Positions 12,085 through 64,000 of a DNA stretch of 64,000 nucleotides are shown in pieces. This DNA comes from Zonotrichia leucophrys gambelii (Eukaryota; Chordata; Aves; Passeriformes; Passerellidae). The translations under genes and the position numbers were made by a program. How positions within the stretch are numbered: the stretch's first letter is position 1; each line of letters opens with the position of its first letter. The notes beneath the pieces were generated by a model. The model was not told where the DNA came from, did not search any database, and saw only the letters and a list, made by a program, of their open reading frames with translations. The stretch lies in the NCBI RefSeq assembly GCF_028769735.1, contig NC_088172.1:94006951-94070950 (forward strand), written 5' to 3'.

Positions 12085-12990
12085 TGGTGACCAGCCCCCT
12101 GCACTGCCCATGCAGCTCAGTGTCCCTGTGGGAGCCAGGAGTGAGTGGTGTCCCCCAGACTGCCACCAGCTGTATTTAACGCCTTCACAGTGACATGGAC
12201 AGGGAGATCAAGTGCAGCAGCAGCAGTAAATTTGCAGGTGACACTCAGCCAGGTGGTGCAGCTGATGTGCCTGAGGGACAGGGTGACATCCAGGGAGGCC
12301 TGGACTGGCCTGAGGACCATGAGAGTCACACAAAGTTCAACAAGACCAAGTGCAAGGTCCTGCACAGAGGCCAGGGCAAACCCAACACAGACTCACAGAC
12401 TCACAGACTCACAGAATCACAGAATCACAGAATCACATAATAATGAGGTTGGAAGAGACCTCTAAGATCATCGAGCCCAACCCATGCCCTAGCACCTCAA
12501 CTAAACCATAGCACCAAGTGCCATGTCCAGTCTTTTTTTGAAACACGTCCAGAGATGGTGATTCTACCACCTCCCTGGGAAGAGCACTCCAGTACTTTAT
12601 TATTCTTTTGGTGAAAAACTTTTTCCTGATATCCAACCTGTACCTTCCCTGATGTAGCTTGAGACTGTGTCCTCTGGTTCTGTCAGTGCTGCATGGAGAA
12701 AGAGACCGACCCCACCTGTGTACAACCTCCCTTCAGGAAGGTGTAGAGAGCAATAAGATCACCTCTAAGCCTCCTCTTCTCCAGACTAAACAGCCCCAGT
12801 TCCTTCAAAGTTTCCTCACAGGGTTTGTGTTCCAAGCCCCTTACCAGCCTTGTGGCCTCCTCTGGACACGCTCAACACAGGCTGGGGGATGAAGGGGGTT
12901 GAGAGCAGCCCTGCCATGAAGGACCTGGGGATTCTGGTGGATGAAAATTTGAATGTTGTCCCTTCCAGCCCAGGCCATTCTGAGATTCAG
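12085..12990 (+). repeat. Older CR1 LINE fragment, interrupted
   Basis: A + strand CR1 ORF2 reverse-transcriptase remnant. The left part (to 12390) contains KFNKTKCKVLHRGQGKPNT at about 12333-12389; the right part (from 12873) continues with GVESSPAMKDLGILVDENLN at about 12895-12954. The two parts are consecutive in the CR1 reading frame and are separated by a second CR1 in the opposite orientation at 12391-12872. Frameshifts are present. Outer edges are approximate. Confidence 0.85.
12391..12872 (-). mobile_element. Younger CR1 LINE nested inside an older CR1
   Basis: A minus-strand CR1 3' end: its reverse strand encodes [20 protein letters not shown] and [13 protein letters not shown] (about 12525-12640) and ends in four to six copies of the CR1 3' octamer ('cagaatca', 12395-12435). 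It is bracketed by the 8-bp repeat 'caacacag' (12383-12390 and 12873-12880), interpreted as a target-site duplication. Removing it restores the older CR1's frame order. Confidence 0.85.
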
Positions 12991-15009
12991 ATGCTGGGGG
13001 TCTGTATCAGCTGGGTGAGCAAATGCTCTGCCTCTGCCAGGAGCAGCCTTGCTCCTGCTGCTCCCTATAAGCCTCACCAATTTGCTCTTGACTGCACCTG
13101 GCCACTTCAAGAACAAGACCCCTCGCCCAAGGAATGACCTTTCCTTCCTGTTAAATGTATCTTCCAAAGAATATTGAGTGGTAGCAAACAGTACAGAAGA
13201 TAAACAACCAGGCTTCTGGCTTCAGGGGTACTTTGGTTTTCTGTTGTAGTTATGGTTTTAAGTATCCTTCTTGATATACATTACTTCATTTTTTTCCAGA
13301 AAGACCTCGTAATTACCTTGTAGCCTTTTCCTTATTCCAGCAATTAGCAATATAGAAATGAATTATTCTAGACTATGGATAAAGGCCTAAAGACTCTGGA
13401 TAAAGGCTAGGTATAGCCAAAGTTGTTTAATTTCAAAAATTATGAGGTATTATCTTGAAAAAAGACAAATCCTTGCCATTGCCACTGTTTCTGGAATGGA
13501 AAATGTTCAGAACCACTTCAGGAGCTACAAAGCTTGGTTGAGGGATGTGTGGGAGTATATGTGTGTGCATTGTCAAAGGGAGAGAGAGGAAAAGAATTAT
13601 GATAAATACAGCATTTTTTGGTGTTCAGATGAGTTTCATGTGAAGTCTGCACTTCAGCAACTTTATAATTCCCAATGGCTTTCTCTTCAAAAATAGGAAA
13701 TTTTTAAAAAGGGAGGAGGAGGACAGAGTAGTTTGTAGAGTTTTCAGTAATAACACCTTTTGTAATCTCCTAACAAACAACTTCAGACTTTCATGTTTTA
13801 ATTATTCTAGAACCTACCCTGTTGAGATTGGCAGAAAAACAAGTAAAATTACGTATTTTACTTGGGAGAAGATGAAGACTCTGTCCTAAAAACCCCCTCA
13901 GCCTGAGTTAGTGTGAATGGCTCCACCAGGCATGAGTGTGGATGCAGAAATTGGCACCAGGAGCAAGCAGGCTGAGGAGAGGGGACGTGTGTGCCAAGCA
14001 GCAGCATCCGAGTGTCTGCCAAGACCTGATAAGCTCCAGAGACTTCACAGTCCTGCTGAATCTGCAAAAACTGATAAACTGAGCACAGACACTCTGCCAA
14101 ATCTGCCCAAATGCACTGGCATCAGCCATGGGTGTTGCACAATGCCAGCAACATCCATGAAGGCTGCTATATGCGAAACCACAAGATTATCTGTTTATCT
14201 GTGGATATGAATATATATAAAACACACACACACACACACATATATTAATGATGAAACAAAATGATCTGGAGGGGCTTCCTGAACATCCTGACACATCAAC
14301 ACACACCTCTGCTTTTGAGTAATCAGCTGGGTTGGTCTCCCAGCTCCTGCTCCACCCATCAGTGCAGATGTTTGTGAGCTGCACGAGGGAATAAAGGAAT
14401 GCAGCATGCAATGAGTCCCTTGCTATTAATAACAGCATGACAAAAGGCATCTAATAAATGCTGTTGTGCTCTGTGCTTCCCCCAGCCTGATCCCAGAGAA
14501 AAGGGATATACAACAACCCATTACTGCAAATTTAAATTTCTGTTTTTGTGGATATGACCTCAGCAACAGTGTCTGATGCTGGGTCCAGACTTTCTAAATG
14601 ATAGACTTGGGTATGTTTCCAGTGTGACATTTTTGAAATGGCTGCCACCATAAACTGAGGCATGCCCAGACACAGACACAGGGACACCCAGACCTGGAGA
14701 ACTGGTATGGTGGAACGGGACAAATTACAAAGTTGCCTGGCTCCTCACCCAAGCTTTTAGACCCTGTGGTCTGTGAAGTCTGAGGATCACAGCCTCTTCT
14801 TGAGACATTGACAGTGCTGCCAAATCAGTAACCTGTCCCTCTCCTAGCAGAGCCACCAGGGCTGACTCCTGCTCCTCCCAGCTTGAAAAAACCCCAGGGC
14901 CACCAAACTCGACCCCTGTCAGGACCCAGGACACCCCTCTGGCTGTCCTGAGCAGCTGAGACCCCTGCCAGGGGGCTCAGAGACCCTGGCACAGAGCCCA
15001 GAATGCCCC
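12991..15009. other. Intergenic sequence, no gene recognised
   Basis: No exon or known repeat is supported, apart from a CA microsatellite at 14222-14240. Sequence after about 12990 no longer follows the CR1 frame. Confidence 0.55.
14222..14240 (+). repeat. CA dinucleotide microsatellite
   Basis: An uninterrupted (AC)n run, preceded by a short AT-rich tract. Confidence 0.95.
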
Positions 15010-15544
15010 TGTGGTTTTGATTATGACCTGTGGAGCAAATTACCAACCTTGTATGAAAATCAGCAAGCCACAGCAGTTTAGGTAGAGTAATAGTGAAGTT
15101 ATCACGGGGTGGAAAAGTAGATTTTCGGGGTTTTAGAATGGGGGTTGAGGAGGCAAGATGGAGGGAACTGTGTCCAGCCTTTCTCCTTCTTCTTCTTGGC
15201 CTCCATTTTCTGCTGTGATGTTGGCACTTACAGATTGGTTTAGAGTAGAAGCTCACTGTCTTACATAGGTGATAGGCATTGGAAAGTAATTGCAAATATT
15301 GTATAAGTAGTTTTCAGTATAAAGACATAACACTGCCCCAGGGGCAGGCAGAATGCCTGGAACTGTCCTGCTGGACAGACCTCGGCAGGGCAGGAGAAAG
15401 AATTTTATAGATAAGATACAACAAACAACCTTGAGACCGAGCCCTGAGAATGAAGAGCCCTGACTCCTTCTTCGAGTGCTGGGCTGGGAAAAGAGACTTT
15501 GGAACTCTTCTTGGGGTCACTCTGATAAGCTAGAGAGCCCAACA
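15010..15544 (+). mobile_element. Probable solo LTR, 535 bp
   Basis: Begins TGTGG and ends AACA. The 6-bp flanks are 'tgcccc' (15004-15009) and 'ggcccc' (15545-15550), one mismatch apart. A TATA-like 'agtataaaga' lies at about 15315-15325, in the second half as expected for U3-R. The interior resembles a songbird LTR family I have seen, but the name is not certain. No internal coding region is adjacent. Ends are less secure than for the LTR at 11608-11996. Confidence 0.6.
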
Positions 15545-16372
15545 GGCCCCGGCAATGAAATTACTTCTGTGCCATTCATACCATCTTGGCTCCAGAGGCC
15601 ACCAAATTCAGATGGCCCTTCATGTTCTCCTGTCATCTCCATTGCTCATATGATCAGACAAGAGTCATCTCCAGGGAGAATCTATCGGGAGTCTGCTCAA
15701 AACAGCCTTTATTTTCAAAACGGGTCTACTCTCATCATTCACCCAAACTTTCCCCCGTCCTGCCTCATCCCATCTCCCTGCTTCTACCTGCCAGATGGAT
15801 GATCAATGTCATTTTCCAGAAAAATTGTGATTAAATTGTGTTGCCTATTTACGGCAAAAAAATGACAAAAATGAGCCACCCAAACTCTTGTGCAGGTACT
15901 GGTCCTGGTGAGTGTTTTTGATGGGACCAGCAACACCAGCTGAGGGGGTCATCCTGCAGCATGTTCCACTTCCAAGCACTTCACATGCAGTGGAATCTGC
16001 TGCACTTTTCTCAGGAAAATAAATACCTTTGCTTTTGTGCTTCAGTTTGAGGCAGAGACCACATCAGATTGTTCCTAAATGCAATAGAAGACGAGTTAAA
16101 TGGAAGTTCTGCTCTGATGCTAAAACGAAGTAGTTCTTTTAGAAGGAACAAGCTTTCAAAATCCTTCCACATCGGCCGGGTTTGCAGGACCTCTTGTGGT
16201 TAAAGCCCGGACTTGCAGTTCCACGTTTTTTGCTGGAGGTGGGAGCGCACCTGAGGCTTTTCCTCCTACACCTGTGCAGAGGGGAAGGAGAGGCTTTGGC
16301 TTGAAATGTCAAACAACAAAATTAGTGAAAGGAAAAGTGTGCTAACTGGCATCTGGCGACAAATAACAATAA

Positions 16373-16484
16373 TTTGCAAAATAATAATAAGCAAATAATA
16401 TTTTTTGTTATAATATTTGCAAATATTATTTGGGAGGTAACACAATTTTATAACAATATTTGCAAAATAATATTAAGCAAATAA
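16373..16484. repeat. AT-rich direct repeat with internal palindrome
   Basis: A ~26-bp AT-rich unit beginning 'tttgcaaaataat' occurs at 16373-16399 and again at 16459-16484. Between them lies the 16-bp palindrome 'aatatttgcaaatatt' (16412-16427). The unit is not assigned to a family. Confidence 0.8.
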
Positions 16485-16577
16485 TTTTTGTGTGGACTTA
16501 AGCTTATAAAAGTAAGTTGTTCTTTTGCTGTATCTCAAGCATACCAGTGAAGAACCATGAAATGGAATTTTCTGACA

Positions 16578-16690
16578 GAGTCACAGAACCACAGAATACT
16601 CCGAGCTGGAAGGGACCCACATGGATCATTGAATTCCAGCTCCTGGCCCTGCACAGGACAGCCCCAAGAGTCACACCACGTGCACCACGT
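16578..16690 (-). repeat. Short CR1-like 3' end
   Basis: Starts with two copies of the reversed CR1 tail octamer ('tcacagaaccacagaata'), then 'gctggaagggacccacatgg' and 'cctggccctgcacaggacag'. This is the reversed 3' UTR of a songbird CR1 subfamily as I remember it. It is heavily 5'-truncated. Confidence 0.7.
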
Positions 16691-17042
16691 GTTATAATGC
16701 ATCAGAAAATTGCTTTTAAAGGACGTAGCCTCACCAATGAATATGAAAAAAAAAAAAAAAACTAAAAAACCAAAACAAAACCATGGGAAGAGATCCTGTT
16801 ATTTTAGCTGCCACTTCTTAACTCTGCCAGTGAAACCAGCTGAGAAGTGGGGCTGGCAGCTGCCCAAGCTTCTCCTCTTGCCACCATAGCGCTGCAGGGC
16901 AGGGAGGAAGCTGTCCAACGCCAGTGCCACAACTTCTCCCTCCTCAAGGGTGTTTTTGTGGGAAGGCTCCAGCTCATGCCATCACACCATCGACCATAAC
17001 AAGCACTGTGCCCCATGGCAGGCAGGGAATGAGGTTTGGAGG

Positions 17043-17650
17043 TGTGAAAAATGAGTATTTTATGATTGACTTTTCGCAAATATTAAAATGAATATTATAT
17101 GTGTTGTGTTAGAAAGTAATGCTGTATTAATTCTCTTAAGTAGTGTGTTAAATATAGTTTTATGTTATAACAAAATGTTAAAATAGAAACTATGCTATGT
17201 AGGATACTTTTTTTAAAAGAAAGGACTTGCACTGAGATGGCAGCCACAGGACTACTTTACCTAAATCTTTCAGAGAAAGAGAATTTATTGCCCCATTAAC
17301 AGGAGAAATGAACTTCTTCCTGCCTCGATGCCATTAGGATTAGGAGGAAGTAGTTGATGAGGACCAGACAGAATCCTTTGTTTGAATGAAATTTATGCAT
17401 CATATATGAAGTGTATGAATATGCAACAGGTTATTGTTTTTAAGAGGTAATCCTCTGTTAACATGTATCCTTTTTTGGGCTTATGTTGCCCAGAAAAAGG
17501 TACCGGGACGTCTGTAACTCTTTGTTTCTGTTGTCTCATGTTGTCCTAATCCAAATTGTTCAAAATTTTTATTACTCTAATTATATTGCTATTTTATAAC
17601 AATTTTATTACTATTAAACTTTTAAAAACAAGTGATTGGTGTTTTTCACA
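17043..17650 (+). mobile_element. Solo LTR, 608 bp, upstream of MSH6
   Basis: Starts 'tgtgaaaaa' and ends 'tttttcaca', a perfect 9-bp inverted terminal match with TG...CA ends. A 4-bp duplication 'gagg' flanks it (17039-17042 and 17651-17654). The interior, including the AT-rich 3' stretch with repeated 'ttattac' (about 17566-17625), matches my memory of an abundant songbird LTR. No retroviral coding sequence is attached. Orientation is inferred from that remembered family. Confidence 0.75.
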
Positions 17651-17662
17651 GAGGGCAGCAGC

Positions 17663-18150
17663 TGTTGTCCCAAAATGGGTTCTTTGACTTGGTATGCCAG
17701 AGGCCAATCCACACACAGAGCTGAGGTATTTGATTTATTCACAGTTCTGCACAGAAAAGGGGGCTGGATGGCAAAGCCTCAATGCCAGCATGACAAAACC
17801 TTTAAATATTTATACATTTTAGTAAACAAAGGCATTAATGTTGACTGGCTAAAAGTTACATAGTTCTCTTATTAATTAGTATTCTGTCTTCTGCTTATTA
17901 ATGATTCTCTTGTTTCTCCTGCTAATTAGTCCAATACTCAGTCTTTCCCTTCTTTTAGGTCAGTGGGTTTGGAGTGGTGGTCACCACCTCCCCGTGCCAG
18001 AATTACATTTTACCCAATTGGAGCTGGTTCAGCACAGTTGCTGAGCTGTCTTTATTAGTTTCTTCCTTATCTTTGGGGTCCTGCCAAATGTCCTTGTGGC
18101 CCATAAATTCTGCATTCTTTGTGTCCACTATCAGCTGCACATCCTTCTCC
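17663..18150 (-). mobile_element. Possible second LTR, minus strand, right end unclear
   Basis: Starts TG on the plus strand at 17663, so a minus-strand copy would end in CA here. On the minus strand a TATA-like 'tataaata' (about 17808-17815) is followed by AATAAA (about 17729-17735) and a ~70-base tail. That layout matches the LTR at 11608-11996. The far end and a target duplication were not found, so extent and identity are tentative. Confidence 0.4.
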
Positions 18151-18359
18151 CCAGGCCTTGTTAACCTCCCCCGAGGTGGGACATCACCTCGAGCCCTAAA
18201 CCTTTACAAGGTAACCCTACCCTCAAGTAATGTGTATTTTAACACCCGGACCAGGGATTGCTCGTCAGCCGCTATTTCATGGGTTAAATCCCCTTTCCTG
18301 TTGACTAGGGTTGGCAGCACACGAAGATCAGACATCATCCTACGTCCTTTCTCACGGAA

Positions 18360-18523
18360 ATTTCCAGATATTCCGCGTTTTGCACCAATTGAGGCCAACA
18401 GGGACGCACAGGCCCGGCCACCCCACCAGCGTTTCCCGCCAAAGCCACGTGCGGGGCGGGGCCGGGGCGGGGCCGGGCGCGCGGGTTTGGCGCGCAGGGC
18501 GGCCCGCGTTTCCCGCCGCGGCC
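18360..18523 (+). promoter_or_regulatory. MSH6: MSH6 CpG-island promoter with GC boxes, E-box and E2F sites
   Basis: GC- and CpG-rich sequence directly upstream of the MSH6 start, without a TATA box. Visible motifs are an E-box CACGTG (18446-18451), two GC boxes GGGGCGGGGC (18453-18462, 18464-18473) and three E2F-type octamers: TTTCCCGC (18432-18439), TTTGGCGC (18486-18493) and TTTCCCGC (18509-18516). The CpG island continues through exon 1 to about 18960. The set suits a replication-linked housekeeping gene; binding itself is inferred. Confidence 0.8.
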
Positions 18524-32732
<14,209 letters not shown>

Positions 32733-32782
32733 GAACTCGCATGGGTTTCTCAAGAAGGTGGAAGCAGACAACATTATGATCT

Positions 32783-32788
32783 AATAAA
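32783..32788 (+). terminator. MSH6: MSH6 polyadenylation signal AATAAA
   Basis: The only AATAAA shortly after the MSH6 stop, 51 bases downstream. It gives a very short 3' UTR, as in mammals. It sits one base from the minus-strand signal of FBXO11. Confidence 0.85.
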
Positions 32789-32789
32789 C

Positions 32790-32795
32790 TTTATT
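32790..32795 (-). terminator. FBXO11: Candidate FBXO11 distal polyadenylation signal AATAAA
   Basis: The plus-strand tttatt gives AATAAA on the minus strand, 1.19 kb beyond the FBXO11 stop. Other minus-strand candidates are ATTAAA at 32844-32849, 33874-33879 and 33932-33937. Which are used cannot be told from sequence. Confidence 0.6.
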
Positions 32796-33981
32796 TTTTA
32801 AAAATGACCATTTTTCCATTGTCTTTCCTAGGAAATTAAACCCTTTAATTCATACCTACCCTCTACATAATGGTTATTGAGTACTCCACAATATATTAAG
32901 TCTAGATGTTATGGTACATGCATACACTTTCAGGCTGTTGATTACCCACTGTCACCAATACACATAAATGGAAAAAAGCTATGAAACTGTATAGGGCTGT
33001 ATATATACTTGTCTCAGCTTCATTAGAGCAGGAAATTGCTGTGATTTCCAGCAGGTTATGTAAGTAATGTCCAGACTGTTCAAAAAAAACTATGAACAGA
33101 GTAAAAGTACAAGACTGTTTTGAGGAGACTTTCTACTGTGTACTTTAAAACATAGTAAAATTTCTTTCACAAAACTTAGTTACATGGGTACTTTGTTTTA
33201 TAGTGCATTATAGTCTAGGAAGTCTCATTAAAACACTCGCTTTTCTTTCTTTTGTTAGGGTGGTTTGAGTACAGACTATTGCTGGGGCAGGGGAGGAGAT
33301 TATTCTAACTTCAGAGGACACCAGAAAAATTGCTGGATATAATTTAAGATTAGTGTTTTCTCTTTCATAGAAAGAACGTACATACTGGGACATGAGTACA
33401 GTTACAGCAAGTCTAGGTGTGCTAACAAAACAGGACACATTCAAGTACAATAAGATTTTTTGCTTGAAATTAGAAACAAACTACATGAGATTAAAGCATT
33501 AAAATCATATTTCTCAATCTGAATAAATGTTAAAAAATCAAAAGAAATGCAGAAGTGCTAGCTCACATTTTTACCATGTTACAAAAGCGATTGGTACCCA
33601 TGTCCATAAAGGCAGCAACAAAGAATGCTGCTTGTCTACAGAATAGTACTACTGCAAATTGGACTGCGTTTCAATGCTACTTGTAAAAACACCAGCTCTC
33701 AGAAGTTGGTATCTGTACAAAATTGCAGCTTATTTTTCTTCACTTCTGTCCCTTCAAAGTCTTTGTTTACACAGTAATGCTAAAACGCCCAGTTCTGTTA
33801 TCCTGAGTCAACATATTGCCACTTTCTTTTTTGGTAGGTTGAGCTCCATAGTGTCAACACCTCACACATCCGCTTTAATACAGTCTCTTTCTGCAGAAAT
33901 GGGCAAGTGTAACTTCCTCCAAAAAAAAAGTTTTAATAGTTATGATATTAGAATGGCAGGACTTTCTTTCTGAAAAGGAAT
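32796..33981 (-). other. FBXO11: FBXO11 3' UTR (probable)
   Basis: AT-rich sequence from the FBXO11 stop to the distal AATAAA. It has no repeat that I recognise and no coding frame. Its assignment as 3' UTR rests on position and on the poly(A) signals. Confidence 0.65.

Positions 33982-64000
<30,019 letters not shown>

Larger units (their letters stand above)
15551..17042. other. Intergenic sequence with short repeats
   Basis: No gene recognised. It contains an AT-rich direct repeat (16373-16484), a short CR1 tail (16578-16690) and an A-rich tract (about 16746-16785). Confidence 0.55.

Overview
The window is nuclear DNA from a bird, most likely a songbird. This rests on two intron-rich vertebrate genes plus CR1 LINE fragments and several solo LTRs that resemble passerine families. 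It holds two convergent protein-coding genes. MSH6 (+ strand, 18524-32732) is complete, with ten coding exons and 1349 predicted residues. FBXO11 (- strand, 62758 down to 33982) is represented by its last twenty coding exons; the F-box begins in the first exon visible, and the 5' exons lie beyond the right edge. The MSH6-FBXO11 tail-to-tail order is the same as in mammals.

Bases 1-18300 hold no gene I can recognise. They contain a CR1 3' end (about 1400-1828), a perfect 17-bp hairpin (3380-3416), a pair of ~230-bp inverted repeats (10619-11486), a solo LTR with a perfect 6-bp target-site duplication (11608-11996), a CR1 nested in an older, opposite CR1 (about 12085-12990), and further LTRs at 15010-15544, 17043-17650 and from 17663. 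The last two lie directly upstream of the MSH6 CpG-island promoter, which carries GC boxes, an E-box and three E2F-type sites just before the start codon.

MSH6 encodes the mismatch-recognition partner of MSH2 (MutS-alpha). The PIP box, PWWP domain, Phe-X-Glu mismatch-reading motif, Walker A, Walker B and the His-containing switch motif are all intact. Seven exons (4 to 10) have exactly the lengths I recall for the human exons, and all junction phases agree. The 3' UTR is very short. Its AATAAA (32783-32788) lies one base from an AATAAA on the opposite strand (32790-32795), so the two genes probably share one bidirectional polyadenylation site.

FBXO11 encodes the substrate receptor of an SCF ubiquitin ligase: F-box, a long right-handed beta-helix of PbH1 repeats, and a C-terminal UBR-type zinc finger. 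All twenty exons splice in phase without stops. Its large introns (41212-49164, 49495-54437, 54747-59848) are mostly unique AT-rich sequence with CR1 remnants, low-complexity tracts and one perfect 4 x 29-bp tandem array (60901-61016).

I found no unknown multi-gene system. The unexplained structures are non-coding: inverted repeats, hairpins, an LTR cluster, local GC3 shifts, and the shared poly(A) site. All family assignments come from reading the sequence and remembered consensus sequences; no search was run.
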